Positions 8,433-15,112 of a DNA stretch of 19,799 nt are shown piece by piece. The translations under genes and the position numbers were made by a program. This DNA comes from CALWZE01 sp964645785 (GTDB taxonomy: Bacteria; Bacillota; Clostridia; Oscillospirales; Ruminococcaceae). The DNA is taken from assembly GCA_964645785.1 (NCBI GenBank), contig CAZYAV010000043.1, forward strand, positions 1 to 19,799, given 5' to 3'. Each line of letters starts with the position of its first letter. Within the stretch, counting starts at the first letter, position 1. The notes beneath the pieces are model-generated. The model did no database searches. It was not told the DNA's origin and saw only the letters and a program-made list of their open reading frames with translations.

Positions 8433-8463
8433 CTTTTTATGCCGTATTGACTTTTTTGCCGGT
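8428..8463 (+). repeat. 18-bp tandem near-repeat overlapping the sepF promoter
   Basis: ATTGACTTTTTATGCCGT (8428-8445) is followed directly by ATTGACTTTTTTGCCGGT (8446-8463); allowing one base of slippage, the copies match almost throughout. The first copy contains the TGA stop of the upstream gene. The second supplies the -35 element of the sepF promoter. Each copy holds a TTGACT, but only the second has a -10 at proper spacing. Confidence 0.6.
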
Positions 8464-8475
8464 TTATATGATAAT
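8447..8475 (+). promoter_or_regulatory. sigma-A type promoter for sepF
   Basis: TTGACT (8447-8452) and GATAAT (8470-8475) are separated by 17 nt, close to the housekeeping consensus. The AT-rich stretch contrasts with the GC-rich surroundings. The expected transcription start is near 8482, leaving about 50 nt of leader with a GGAGG ribosome site at 8519-8523. It would let sepF and divIVA be transcribed independently of the mutS-hfq group. Confidence 0.65.
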
Positions 8476-8530
8476 AAATTGAGTATGTGCCGCATTTGCG
8501 GCGCGCCTTTTACCCGACGGAGGTTGCAAG

Positions 8531-8986
8531 ATGGAATTTTTTAAAAAGCTTGCGGAAAAATTCGGGCTGGACGACCCGGACGAATACGAGGACGAGCCTG
8601 AAGAAGAGGACGCGAACGCCGGCGAGGACGAAGAGGACGAGCCGAAAAGCAGCGTGTTTGTCAGCAAAAAGCCGAGTAAAAAAAGCAATATTGTCAACAT
8701 AAATGCAACCACCCAGCTGGAGGTTGTTCTGGTTAAGCCGGAGCGGTTTGACGACGCGAGCAGCATTGCCGACCACCTCAACAGCAAGCGGACGGTTGTG
8801 CTCAATCTCGAATCAACCAACAAGGACGTGAGCCGCCGGCTTGTCGATTTCCTGTCCGGCGTCGCGTACGCAAACAACGGGCAGATCAAGCGGGTGGCCA
8901 ACAGCACGTTCATCATCACCCCCTATAATGTCGGCATTATGGGCGACCTGCTGGACGAGCTGGAGAGCAACGGCGTTTATTTTTAA
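8531..8986 (+). CDS. sepF: Cell division protein SepF
   Basis: SepF anchors FtsZ filaments to the membrane at the division site and bundles them. The 151 residues start with an amphipathic membrane-targeting helix (MEFFKKLAEKFGLDD). A very acidic linker follows (17 Asp/Glu among residues 14-37). The SepF fold then runs from about 55 to 135 and contains LEVVLVKPERFDDASSIADH, VVLNLESTNKDVSRRLVDFL and SGVAYANNGQIKRV. The Gly in FLSG (G110) fits the conserved dimer-interface glycine. About 15 extra residues (to NGVYF) follow the usual end of the domain. GGAGG lies 7 nt before the ATG, and the gene has its own promoter. divIVA follows; sepF and divIVA also lie close together in other Bacillota. 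Confidence 0.95.
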   Translation: MEFFKKLAEKFGLDDPDEYEDEPEEEDANAGEDEEDEPKSSVFVSKKPSKKSNIVNINATTQLEVVLVKPERFDDASSIADHLNSKRTVVLNLESTNKDVSRRLVDFLSGVAYANNGQIKRVANSTFIITPYNVGIMGDLLDELESNGVYF

Positions 8987-9089
8987 GCTGAAGCCGCCCG
9001 GCAGCGCGCGATAAAGCCGGTTTCCCTGCGGAGCGTTAAGGCTGTTCATTAAACAATTCAAGATTAAGATCAGGAAGGAACATTGCCAT

Positions 9090-9950
9090 ATGTTTACACC
9101 GAAAGAAATTCGCGACACAGAATTTGAGAAGATCGTCCGCGGCTATAACCCCGAGGACGTCGACAGCTTTCTTTCGCAGATTGCCGACCAGATCGAGCAG
9201 ATGGAGGCGGACAAGGCCGCCAGCGAGAAAAAGATGATGATGCTGGCCGAAAAGGTCGACGAGATGCGGGAGGACGAGGGTCGCCTGCGCTCGGTGCTTG
9301 TCAGCGCGGAAAAGATGAAGGAGAACATCATCGCCGAGGCGCAGAGCATGGCGCAGAACCTCGTCAGCGAGGCGCAGCAGCGCGCGGAGATGCTTGTCAG
9401 CGAGGCGCAGAACCGGTACGATTCGATTGTCGGCGAGATTGCGTCCCGCTCGGCGCAGGAGGAGGAGAAGCTGCGCTCACTCAAGACCCAGGTGGGCAGC
9501 TTCAAAAACAGCATCCTGGCCGCGTACAAGCAGCATCTTGAGATTATCAAGGAGATCCCGGATTACGAGTCCGAGCAGCCGGAGGAGCCGGCCATCGAAG
9601 AGGAGCTGCCCGAAAATGAGGCCGCGCCCGCGGAGCAGCCGGCGGCGGAGCCCGCGTTTGCCGCGCCCGAGTTTGAACTCCCGCAGCAGCCGGCCATGCC
9701 GCAGCAGCCGGCGATGCAGCAGGGCTTTGCGCCCCAGCAGACCCAGCCCGTGACCAACCAGATTGAGCCGGCGCCCGCGATGGACAAGCCCTTTTCCTTC
9801 GAGCCGCTCAACGCCCCGAAGGTTGAGCTGAACGAGGTCAAGCCCGCGAACAACGATTCAACCTTTGCGGCGTTCATGGCGGACGACGACGCGAACGCGC
9901 GGTTCAGCAAGCTCGACTTTGGCGAAACGTTCACGTTCGGCCAGAACTGA
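9090..9950 (+). CDS. divIVA: DivIVA-family polar/septal coiled-coil protein
   Basis: DivIVA binds negatively curved membrane at the septum and poles and positions other proteins there. The 286 residues begin with the conserved membrane-binding domain (FTPKEIRDTEFEKIVRGYNP, then VDSFLSQI). The RGY motif is kept (R17-G18-Y19), while the residue before it is Val where B. subtilis has the membrane-inserting Phe. Residues about 30-155 are coiled coil, with an internal near-repeat (AEAQ..AQNLVSEAQ..AEMLVSEAQ, about 82-107). From about 158 the tail is acidic, then rich in Pro, Gln and Ala (QQPAMPQQPAMQQ), and probably disordered; it ends FGETFTFGQN. GGAAGGA lies 10 nt upstream of the ATG. I see no convincing promoter between sepF and divIVA, so read-through from the sepF promoter is likely. 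Hairpins follow the stop. Confidence 0.93.
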   Translation: MFTPKEIRDTEFEKIVRGYNPEDVDSFLSQIADQIEQMEADKAASEKKMMMLAEKVDEMREDEGRLRSVLVSAEKMKENIIAEAQSMAQNLVSEAQQRAEMLVSEAQNRYDSIVGEIASRSAQEEEKLRSLKTQVGSFKNSILAAYKQHLEIIKEIPDYESEQPEEPAIEEELPENEAAPAEQPAAEPAFAAPEFELPQQPAMPQQPAMQQGFAPQQTQPVTNQIEPAPAMDKPFSFEPLNAPKVELNEVKPANNDSTFAAFMADDDANARFSKLDFGETFTFGQN

Positions 9951-9989
9951 CAAAAGAGCGGCAAATCTGCCGGCTTTGGATAAGAGAGG

Positions 9990-10019
9990 TATGGCGGTGT
10001 TTGTGAAAGCACCGCTATA
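9990..10019 (+). terminator. Hairpin terminator candidate after divIVA
   Basis: TATGGCGGTG (9990-9999) pairs with CACCGCTATA (10010-10019), giving 10 bp with one G-U pair around a 10-nt loop. The sequence TTCTTAG follows. A smaller CGGCA/TGCCG hairpin stands just before it, near 9960-9972. The T tract is weak, so termination may be partial. Confidence 0.5.
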
Positions 10020-10399
10020 TTCTTAGGCGGGAAAGCGGCGCGCGCTCGGCTCCGTGCGTCCGGCGCTGTGTCGGCGCTCGACCGATTTTGCACACGGCTG
10101 GTTTGTAGAATAGATGGCGGGTGTTGGTTTGCGCAATTCCGCTGCGCCGGGCAAACCGGTCGGGCGACTCTTGCCCGGTTGACCTCCCTTGCTCAAAGGC
10201 GCGCTCTCGGCTCCGCGCGGCTGTCCCTGTGCAGGCGGGAGCTTGCGCGTGGCGGGTGCGCCTGGCTGCTTGGCGCGATTCAAGCCAAGATTGGCGGGGA
10301 ATTCACCGGATGCCGGGCAAGGCTTCCGAAACGTTCAAGCGGCGCCGCGGTGCTGCCCCTGCACTTTGCATTTTTTGACAGAGAAAAGATGATGGTATT
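10020..10399. other. Gene-free spacer between divIVA and lspA
   Basis: I find no credible gene, tRNA or T-box in this stretch; the short open frames lack ribosome sites and family features. It holds a 22-nt direct near-repeat (10037-10058 and 10198-10219, 20 of 22 identical, sharing CTCGGCTCCG). It also has an 8-bp inverted repeat CCGGGCAA/TTGCCCGG (10147-10154 and 10171-10178), whose left arm recurs at 10313-10320. Many Bacillota carry ileS between divIVA and lspA, so the spacer may be what remains after ileS moved (inference). Confidence 0.5.
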
Positions 10400-10912
10400 A
10401 TGCTTACAACAATCCTTGTGATTTTGGCGCTGCTTGCGGCCGACCGGGTTTCCAAGCTGCTCATAGCGGCCTATCTTGCGCAAAGCGGGCCGGTTGTTTT
10501 GATTCCGAAGCTGCTCGGCCTGCGGCTGCTCGAGGGGGGCAACACCGGTGCGGCGTTTGGAATTTTTCAGGGCAGGCGCTTCCTGCTGGTTGTGCTGACC
10601 GGCGCGGTGCTGCTGGTGCTGCTGTATGCGCTGCTTTTCAAGCGGTTCAAGTCCCCGGTTCTGAAGTGGTCGGTGATGCTGATTGTCGCCGGGGGAATCG
10701 GCAACCTCTATGACCGGATTGTGTACGGCAGTGTGACGGATTTTTTTGAGCTGCTGTTTATGGATTTCCCGCTGTTTAATGTGGCGGACTGCCTGATTAC
10801 GGTCGGCGCGGTGATGGGGGCGGTTTATCTGCTGGTGTCCTGTCGGGACGACGCGATTTTTGTGCGGGACGAGCCTAACAAGCCCGCAAACAAGGGCGAA
10901 GCGGATGGCTGA
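10400..10912 (+). CDS. lspA: Lipoprotein signal peptidase (signal peptidase II)
   Basis: LspA is an integral-membrane aspartic protease that cleaves the signal peptide of lipid-modified prolipoproteins. The 170 residues contain about four membrane helices. Conserved parts are ADRVSKLL (14-21), GGNTGAAFGIFQG (46-58), GGIGNLYDRIVYGSVTDFFE (98-117) and FNVADC (126-131). Asp114 and Asp130 fit the catalytic pair. The ATG at 10400 gives the usual N-terminus, with the AAD motif at residues 13-15. Its ribosome site is weak: only a purine-rich GAGAAAAGATGATGG precedes it. The stop overlaps the rluD-type gene by 8 nt; lspA followed by rluD is a common Bacillota pair (lspA-ylyB in B. subtilis). Confidence 0.95.
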   Translation: MLTTILVILALLAADRVSKLLIAAYLAQSGPVVLIPKLLGLRLLEGGNTGAAFGIFQGRRFLLVVLTGAVLLVLLYALLFKRFKSPVLKWSVMLIVAGGIGNLYDRIVYGSVTDFFELLFMDFPLFNVADCLITVGAVMGAVYLLVSCRDDAIFVRDEPNKPANKGEADG

Positions 10913-11855
10913 GCGGACGGTCACGCTGCGGGCGGAACCGGCGGACGCCGGCCAGCGGATGGACAGCTTTTTGCTCGCGGCGCTGCGGCAGCAGGGTGAC
11001 GCGGCGGGCGCGCCGCTTTCCCGCAGCGCGGTTCAGCGCCTGCTTGAGGCGGGCGGGGTGCGGCTTGACGGGCGCCCGGCCGCAAAAAATGACCGGCTGC
11101 GCGGCGGCGAGCAGATTGCGGTGACCCTGCCCGAGCCGGAGCCGCTGAACGTGGAGCCGCAGAATATCCCGCTGGACATTGTCTATGAGGATGCGGATCT
11201 GCTGGTGGTCAACAAGCCGAAGGGGATGGTGGTGCATCCCGCGCCCGGCAACCCGGACGGCACCCTCGTCAACGCGCTGCTGTGGCACTGCGCGGGCAGC
11301 CTTTCCGGCATCAACGGCGTCCTGCGCCCCGGCATTGTGCACCGCATCGACAAGGACACGAGCGGCCTGCTGCTCGTCGCCAAAAACGACGCCGCGCACA
11401 TAAGCCTCAGCGAGCAGATTGCCGCGCACACCGCCCGCAGAACCTACTGCGCCGTCGTCCACGGCATAATCCGGGAGGACGCGGGCACGGTCGACCGGCC
11501 GATCGGTCGAAGCGAACGGGATCGCAAAAAATACTGTGTGACCGACAAAAACGCAAAGCGCGCCGTCACCCACTTCACCGTGCTGGAGCGGTTCCGGGAC
11601 TACACCCTGCTGCGGCTTATGCTCGAAACCGGGCGGACGCACCAGATTCGGGTGCACATGGCGGCGCTCGGCCACCCGGTTGCGGGCGACATGGTCTACG
11701 GCTTCAAAAACGAGCCGAAGCAGCTGAACGGGCAGTGTCTGCACGCCTGCGAGATTGTGTTCACCCACCCGAGAACCGGCGAACGGATGCAGTTCTGCGC
11801 GCCGCTTCCGGCGTATTTTGAAAAATTTCTGAACGGATTGCAGAGATTGGAGTAG
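10905..11855 (+). CDS. rluD: RluA/RluD-family rRNA pseudouridine synthase
   Basis: This enzyme isomerises specific uridines in 23S rRNA to pseudouridine. The 316 residues carry an N-terminal S4 RNA-binding domain (about 15-75, with SRSAVQRLLEAGGVRLDGR). The catalytic domain contains VVNKPKGMVVHPAPGNPDGT, then HRIDKDTSGLLLVAKND with catalytic Asp149 and flanking His146-Arg147, and later ETGRTHQIRVHMAALGHPV. The ATG at 10905 is chosen because it gives the normal N-terminus and overlaps the lspA stop by 8 nt. The frame is open 45 nt further upstream, but that stretch lies inside lspA. The exact target uridines cannot be read from the sequence; the symbol reflects the family and the lspA-linked position. 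The next gene starts 3 nt after the stop. Confidence 0.9.
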   Translation: MAERTVTLRAEPADAGQRMDSFLLAALRQQGDAAGAPLSRSAVQRLLEAGGVRLDGRPAAKNDRLRGGEQIAVTLPEPEPLNVEPQNIPLDIVYEDADLLVVNKPKGMVVHPAPGNPDGTLVNALLWHCAGSLSGINGVLRPGIVHRIDKDTSGLLLVAKNDAAHISLSEQIAAHTARRTYCAVVHGIIREDAGTVDRPIGRSERDRKKYCVTDKNAKRAVTHFTVLERFRDYTLLRLMLETGRTHQIRVHMAALGHPVAGDMVYGFKNEPKQLNGQCLHACEIVFTHPRTGERMQFCAPLPAYFEKFLNGLQRLE

Positions 11856-11858
11856 CGC

Positions 11859-12716
11859 ATGAAAGCAAAGGACATTAGCGAAATTCTGGTTGTCAGCGAT
11901 ATCGACGGCACCCTGCTGCAGGCGGGCTACGGTATCCCCAAGGAGAACATAGACGCCATCGACCGGTTTGTGGAAAAGGGCGGGCTGTTCACCGTTGCAA
12001 CCGGGCGCAGCGTGGAGGCCGTTCGGAAATATGTCGATTGGATCAACATGTCCGCCCCGGCGATTCTCTGCAACGGTGCGGTGCTTTACGATTACAAGAC
12101 CGACCGGGTGATTTACAACAAGACGCTGCTGCCCTCCGCACGCACGATTGTGGAGGAAATCAGCCGCATTTTCCCCGAGCTTGGGATTGAGATCCACACG
12201 GTGGAGGGCATCACGGCGGTGCGGATGAACGAATGCGTGTTTAACCACACGGCCGTGGAGCATATCCCGTTCACCCTTGCGGAGCTGGAGACAATCCCGG
12301 ACGGCTGGAACAAGGTGCTGTTCACCGATTCGGAGGGGAAAATCGAGCAGGTGGTCAAATTTGTCGAGCAGAAGAAAAAGACAAATCCGCTGTACAACCA
12401 GTTTACCTTTGTCATGACCTCGAAGATTTACTTTGAGCTGATCCCGAACGACGTCGGCAAAGGGGAGGGACTGCGCAAGCTGGCCAGCCTGATGGGCGTC
12501 GATATGGAAAACACGGTCGCGGTCGGGGACTATTACAACGACCTGCCCCTGTTTGAGGCCGCGGGGTACCGCGCCGCAGTGGCCGACGCGCCCGAGGATG
12601 TGCGCGCGATTGTGGACGTGACGGTCAAGCCCTGCCTGCAGGGTGGGGTGGGCGATCTGCTGGATTCGCTGGAGGATTACTGCGACGGCTATGTCCAGAT
12701 GAAGCTGGATATCTGA
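11859..12716 (+). CDS. Cof-type HAD-superfamily phosphatase
   Basis: This 285-residue member of the Cof/YidA subfamily of haloacid dehalogenase-like hydrolases (type IIB cap) probably dephosphorylates a small phosphorylated metabolite; the substrate is not predictable. Motif I is VVSDIDGTLL (nucleophile Asp14, acid/base Asp16) and motif II is VATGRS. The late lysine of motif III is probably K198 or near it, in the NDVGKGEGLRKLASLMG segment typical of Cof proteins. Motif IV is VGDYYNDLPLFEAAG (Asp224 and Asp228 for Mg2+). The ATG lies 3 nt after the preceding stop, with GGAG just upstream, so the gene is coupled to the lspA-rluD group. It is the last gene before a terminator-like hairpin. Confidence 0.88.
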   Translation: MKAKDISEILVVSDIDGTLLQAGYGIPKENIDAIDRFVEKGGLFTVATGRSVEAVRKYVDWINMSAPAILCNGAVLYDYKTDRVIYNKTLLPSARTIVEEISRIFPELGIEIHTVEGITAVRMNECVFNHTAVEHIPFTLAELETIPDGWNKVLFTDSEGKIEQVVKFVEQKKKTNPLYNQFTFVMTSKIYFELIPNDVGKGEGLRKLASLMGVDMENTVAVGDYYNDLPLFEAAGYRAAVADAPEDVRAIVDVTVKPCLQGGVGDLLDSLEDYCDGYVQMKLDI

Positions 12717-13229
12717 GCGGCGCGCGGCGCGGAATACTGGGCTGCCGGCTCGGGCGAAAAGGCAGGCGGCGCTGCGCCCGGCAGAGCCGGCGGCCGTGCG
12801 GGAAATGGGGCTCCCCTCCGCCTTTTGGGCGGGGCGGCAAGGCCTCATTTTTTTCCGCGGCATCGGGGCGGCTCTGCCCGCTTTACAGATATGGGCAAGC
12901 CGCCTGTGCCCGGCGCCGAGCCCGCGGCGCGCGTCTTTTGCGGCACACACAGAGCGCCGGAAAAAGCCACCTCAATAGACGATGCAGCGGCCGCCGCGCC
13001 CCTGTACCCCAGTGGCGAAAAAAAGCGGCGCGGCATCGAGTGAAAACCGGACGGCCGGGGCGGGCGCGCCGGCCGGTTGGCGGCGGCGCGTGTGCAAAAA
13101 TGCCCGGGCGCCCGCCGCGTCCCGGCTGCAAAACGGGCTTGCGCCGAAAACAGCGGACGGACCGCGCGGCGTCGGCACCCCAGCAGGGACGACGGGCGCG
13201 TATCGAACAAAACGAGAGAGGGACACAAC
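12717..13229. other. Gene-free GC-rich stretch between the HAD and nitroreductase genes
   Basis: Apart from the terminator at 12803-12854 I see no gene here. The open frames crossing it have no ribosome site or family resemblance and look like GC-driven chance frames. An inverted repeat AACCGG (13045-13050) / CCGGTT (13073-13078) encloses GC-rich palindromic sequence. No promoter with recognisable -35 and -10 boxes is visible ahead of the next gene. Confidence 0.45.
12803..12854 (+). terminator. Two-tier hairpin with T tract ending the lspA-rluD-HAD unit
   Basis: An outer stem AAATGGGGC (12803-12811) pairs with GCCTCATTT (12842-12850), 9 bp with one G-U. It encloses an inner stem CTCCGCC (12816-12822) / GGCGGGG (12828-12834) with a 5-nt loop. 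The outer stem runs straight into a 7-T tract (12848-12854). This is the best intrinsic terminator candidate in the window. It lies about 90 nt after the HAD gene stop. Confidence 0.65.
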
Positions 13230-13895
13230 ATGGAGCTTGCAGAGGCCATCCGGGCGCGGCACAGCGTCCGGCAGTACAAAAACGAGCCCCTGGCGCAGGC
13301 GGCGCGCGCCGCGCTGCAAGCGGAAATCGAGCGCTGCAACGAGGAAAGCGGGCTGCATATCCAGCTGGTCGCCGACGAGCCGAAGGCCTTTGACGGCTTT
13401 TTGGCGCATTACGGGAAATTCAGCGGCGTCAAAAACTACATCGCCCTGATCGGCAAAAAGGGCGCAGCTCTTGCGGAAAAATGCGGCTATTTCGGGGAAC
13501 GGCTGGTTTTGACGGCGCAGACGCTCGGGCTGAACACCTGCTGGGTCGCCATGACCTACAGCAAAATCAAAACGGCGTATACGGTGCGGCCGGGCGAAAA
13601 GCTGTGCGCCGTCATTGCGCTCGGGTATGGGCAGACGCAGGGAACCGCGCACAGCTCAAAGACAGTCGCCGAGGTGTGCCCGGCGGCGGAAGAGCTGCCG
13701 GACTGGTTCCGCCGCGGGGTCGAGGCGGCGCTGCTTGCGCCCACGGCGGTGAATCAGCAGAAATTCACCTTTGCGCGGGCGGGCAGGAAGGTGTCCCTGA
13801 AGGCCGGCGCGGGATTTTATGCAAAAATCGACCTCGGCATTGTCCGGTATCATTTTGAGACGGCCGCGGGCAGGGAGAATTTTGAATGGGCGTAA
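13230..13895 (+). CDS. Nitroreductase-family protein (TM1586-like)
   Basis: This 221-residue protein opens with MELAEAIRARHSVRQYKNEP, the FMN-binding Arg-His-Ser-Val-Arg start of nitroreductases. Other landmarks are FGERLVLTAQTLGLNTCWVA, CAVIALGYGQTQG, WFRRGVEAALLAPTAVNQQ and GFYAKIDLGIVRYHFE. The pattern of two fused nitroreductase-like halves fits the TM1586-type family. It is probably an FMN-dependent NAD(P)H oxidoreductase; the natural substrate is unknown. The ATG at 13230 is chosen because the family motif starts there and GAGAGAGGG lies 7 nt upstream; an open frame further upstream adds only unconserved sequence. The gene stands alone between long spacers and has a hairpin after its stop. 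Confidence 0.8.
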   Translation: MELAEAIRARHSVRQYKNEPLAQAARAALQAEIERCNEESGLHIQLVADEPKAFDGFLAHYGKFSGVKNYIALIGKKGAALAEKCGYFGERLVLTAQTLGLNTCWVAMTYSKIKTAYTVRPGEKLCAVIALGYGQTQGTAHSSKTVAEVCPAAEELPDWFRRGVEAALLAPTAVNQQKFTFARAGRKVSLKAGAGFYAKIDLGIVRYHFETAAGRENFEWA

Positions 13896-13897
13896 GC

Positions 13898-13949
13898 GGG
13901 CAGAGCGCCGCGGGGAAGCCCCGCTTCACACCGCCGCGCGGCTCTGTCC
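13898..13949 (+). terminator. Nested hairpin after the nitroreductase gene
   Basis: GGGCAGAGC (13898-13906) pairs with GCTCTGTCC (13941-13949), 9 bp with one G-U. Inside is a strong GCGGGG/CCCCGC stem (13910-13915 and 13919-13924). No T tract follows, so it may be a weak terminator or an RNA-stabilising stem. It ends 19 nt before the lepB -10 box. Confidence 0.45.
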
Positions 13950-13964
13950 AAACGGGGGAATTTG

Positions 13965-13973
13965 TGCTATACT
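13965..13973 (+). promoter_or_regulatory. Extended -10 promoter for the lepB operon
   Basis: TGC followed by TATACT (13968-13973) forms an extended -10 element. No good -35 is seen at 17 nt spacing (TGTCCA at 13945-13950), which extended -10 promoters tolerate. The expected start near 13980 leaves a short leader with AAAGGAG at 13993-13999 before lepB. The same TGC-TATA arrangement precedes tig. Confidence 0.6.
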
Positions 13974-14006
13974 GCAACTATCTGCCTTTGTGAAAGGAGC
14001 GGCGTT

Positions 14007-14513
14007 ATGCGGGAATCAAAGCGGGACAGCCGGATACAATCGGTCTATGAATGGGCGGAATCGCTGCTGTTCGGGCTGACCGCCGTGCTGCTGGTGTTTA
14101 CCTTTCTCTTTAAGACCTACGCCGTCAGCGGCTCCTCCATGGAGCCGACCCTCCTGCCGGGCGAGCGGGTGTTTGCGTTCAGCGCGTTCCGGGAACCCCG
14201 GCCGGGGGACATCGTCATCGTCGACCGGAACAACAACCTCGGGATCATGCTGGTCAAGCGGGTGATTGCGTGCGGGGGGCAGACGGTGGCGCTTGACCCG
14301 GCAACCGGCGCGGTGCTGGTAGACGGCGAACCCATCGAGGACGCCGTGCCGGCCTCGGCCGCCAATTTTGTGGGGGACATCACCTATCCGTTTGAGGTGC
14401 CGCAGGGCTGCCTGTTTGTCATGGGGGACAACCGCGCCGTTTCGCTCGACAGCCGGTTCGGCGAGCTCGGCGTCGTCGACGCGCGCGCCGTGCTTGGCAG
14501 GGCGGTGGGGTGA
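14007..14513 (+). CDS. lepB: Type I signal peptidase
   Basis: LepB removes signal peptides from secreted proteins at the outer face of the membrane. The 168 residues have one N-terminal membrane helix (about 17-36). SGSSMEPTL follows, with catalytic Ser44, then IMLVKRVIACGG with catalytic Lys84, and the GDNR-type box MGDNRAVSLDSRFGELG. This is the short single-helix form usual in Bacillota. The ATG at 14007 is selected by AAAGGAG 7 nt upstream; the open frame extends 45 nt further but that part overlaps the promoter. It is the first gene of a group with NUDIX, rbgA, rnhB and yraN; lepB-rbgA-rnhB is a frequent Clostridia order, usually behind rplS, which is not in the window. Confidence 0.95.
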   Translation: MRESKRDSRIQSVYEWAESLLFGLTAVLLVFTFLFKTYAVSGSSMEPTLLPGERVFAFSAFREPRPGDIVIVDRNNNLGIMLVKRVIACGGQTVALDPATGAVLVDGEPIEDAVPASAANFVGDITYPFEVPQGCLFVMGDNRAVSLDSRFGELGVVDARAVLGRAVG

Positions 14514-14518
14514 GCGCG

Positions 14519-15097
14519 ATGGACAGCAGACTGTATGAGCAAATCGCCGCTTACGTCCCCGAAAACGCCCAGGAGGAGAGCGACCGGCGGCTGATGCTGC
14601 GGTATCTCGGGCTGTTCGACGATATGCTGACGCGAGAGAACGAGCTGGTTCACTTTACCGCCTCCGGCTGGATTGTCAACCCGGACAGAAGCAGGGTGCT
14701 GATGATTTATCACAACATCTTCAAGTCCTGGGCATGGGTGGGCGGCCACGCGGACGGGGAGGCCGACCTGCTGTCGGTCGCCCGGCGGGAAATCGCCGAG
14801 GAGACCGGCCTGCACACGGCAAAGCTGCTGCACGACGGGGTGTTCGGCCTGTCCATCCAGGTGGTGGAGCCGCACATCAAGCGGGGAAAATACGTCAGCT
14901 CCCACCTGCACTGCGACCTGCAATACCTGTTTGAGGCCTCCGAACGGGAGCCGCTTGTAAGCAAGCCGGACGAGAACAGCGGTGTTGCGTGGCTGGCGGC
15001 CGACACGCTGCTGGAGAAGGTCAACGAGGAACACATGAAGCCGCTTTATGAAAAGCTGATCCGAAAGGTCGGGCGGCTGTATGCGGCAAACGGATAA
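14519..15097 (+). CDS. NUDIX hydrolase
   Basis: This 192-residue protein probably hydrolyses a nucleoside-diphosphate-linked compound. The Nudix region reads WVGGHADGEADLLSVARREI then AEETGL. The REIAEETGL half is canonical, while the first half is the GGHADGxxDLL variant seen in one Nudix subgroup; the position where the classic box has Glu is Ala here. Residues 1-50 form a helical segment, then FTASGWIVNPDRSRVLMIYH begins the fold. The ATG at 14519 has GGTGGGG about 8 nt upstream; a GTG at 14510, overlapping the lepB stop as GTGA, is an alternative start adding three residues. The substrate is unknown. rbgA follows after 15 nt. Confidence 0.88.
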   Translation: MDSRLYEQIAAYVPENAQEESDRRLMLRYLGLFDDMLTRENELVHFTASGWIVNPDRSRVLMIYHNIFKSWAWVGGHADGEADLLSVARREIAEETGLHTAKLLHDGVFGLSIQVVEPHIKRGKYVSSHLHCDLQYLFEASEREPLVSKPDENSGVAWLAADTLLEKVNEEHMKPLYEKLIRKVGRLYAANG

Positions 15098-15112
15098 GCG
15101 GTAGGGAAAGCG

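Noticed and set aside
9042..9070. Separate promoter for divIVA (TAAGAT at 9065-9070)
   Set aside because: Only a poor -10 match and no -35 at suitable spacing; read-through from sepF explains expression.
9951..10399. T-box leader left over from ileS
   Set aside because: I find no T-box consensus (AGGGTGGNACCGCG-like) in the spacer.
10375..10401. TTGACA (10375-10380) and TATTAT (10396-10401) as a lspA promoter
   Set aside because: Spacing is only 15 nt and the -10 overlaps the lspA start codon, so transcription would begin inside the gene; the start at 10400 is well supported by family length.
10068..10421. Open frames of 85-117 codons in the divIVA-lspA spacer
   Set aside because: Cys/Arg-rich translations in competing frames, no ribosome sites, no recognisable domain.
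10875..12950. Very long minus-strand open frame (691 codons) and similar ones at 2484-4259, 1146-2474, 7167-8495 and 17424-19085
   Set aside because: They lie antisense to clearly identified genes, have low-complexity Arg/Pro/Ala-rich translations and arise from high-GC codon use on the opposite strand.
13077..13229. Upstream in-frame extension of the nitroreductase gene
   Set aside because: The extra 51 residues have no family match, whereas the ATG at 13230 has a ribosome site and begins exactly at the nitroreductase start motif.
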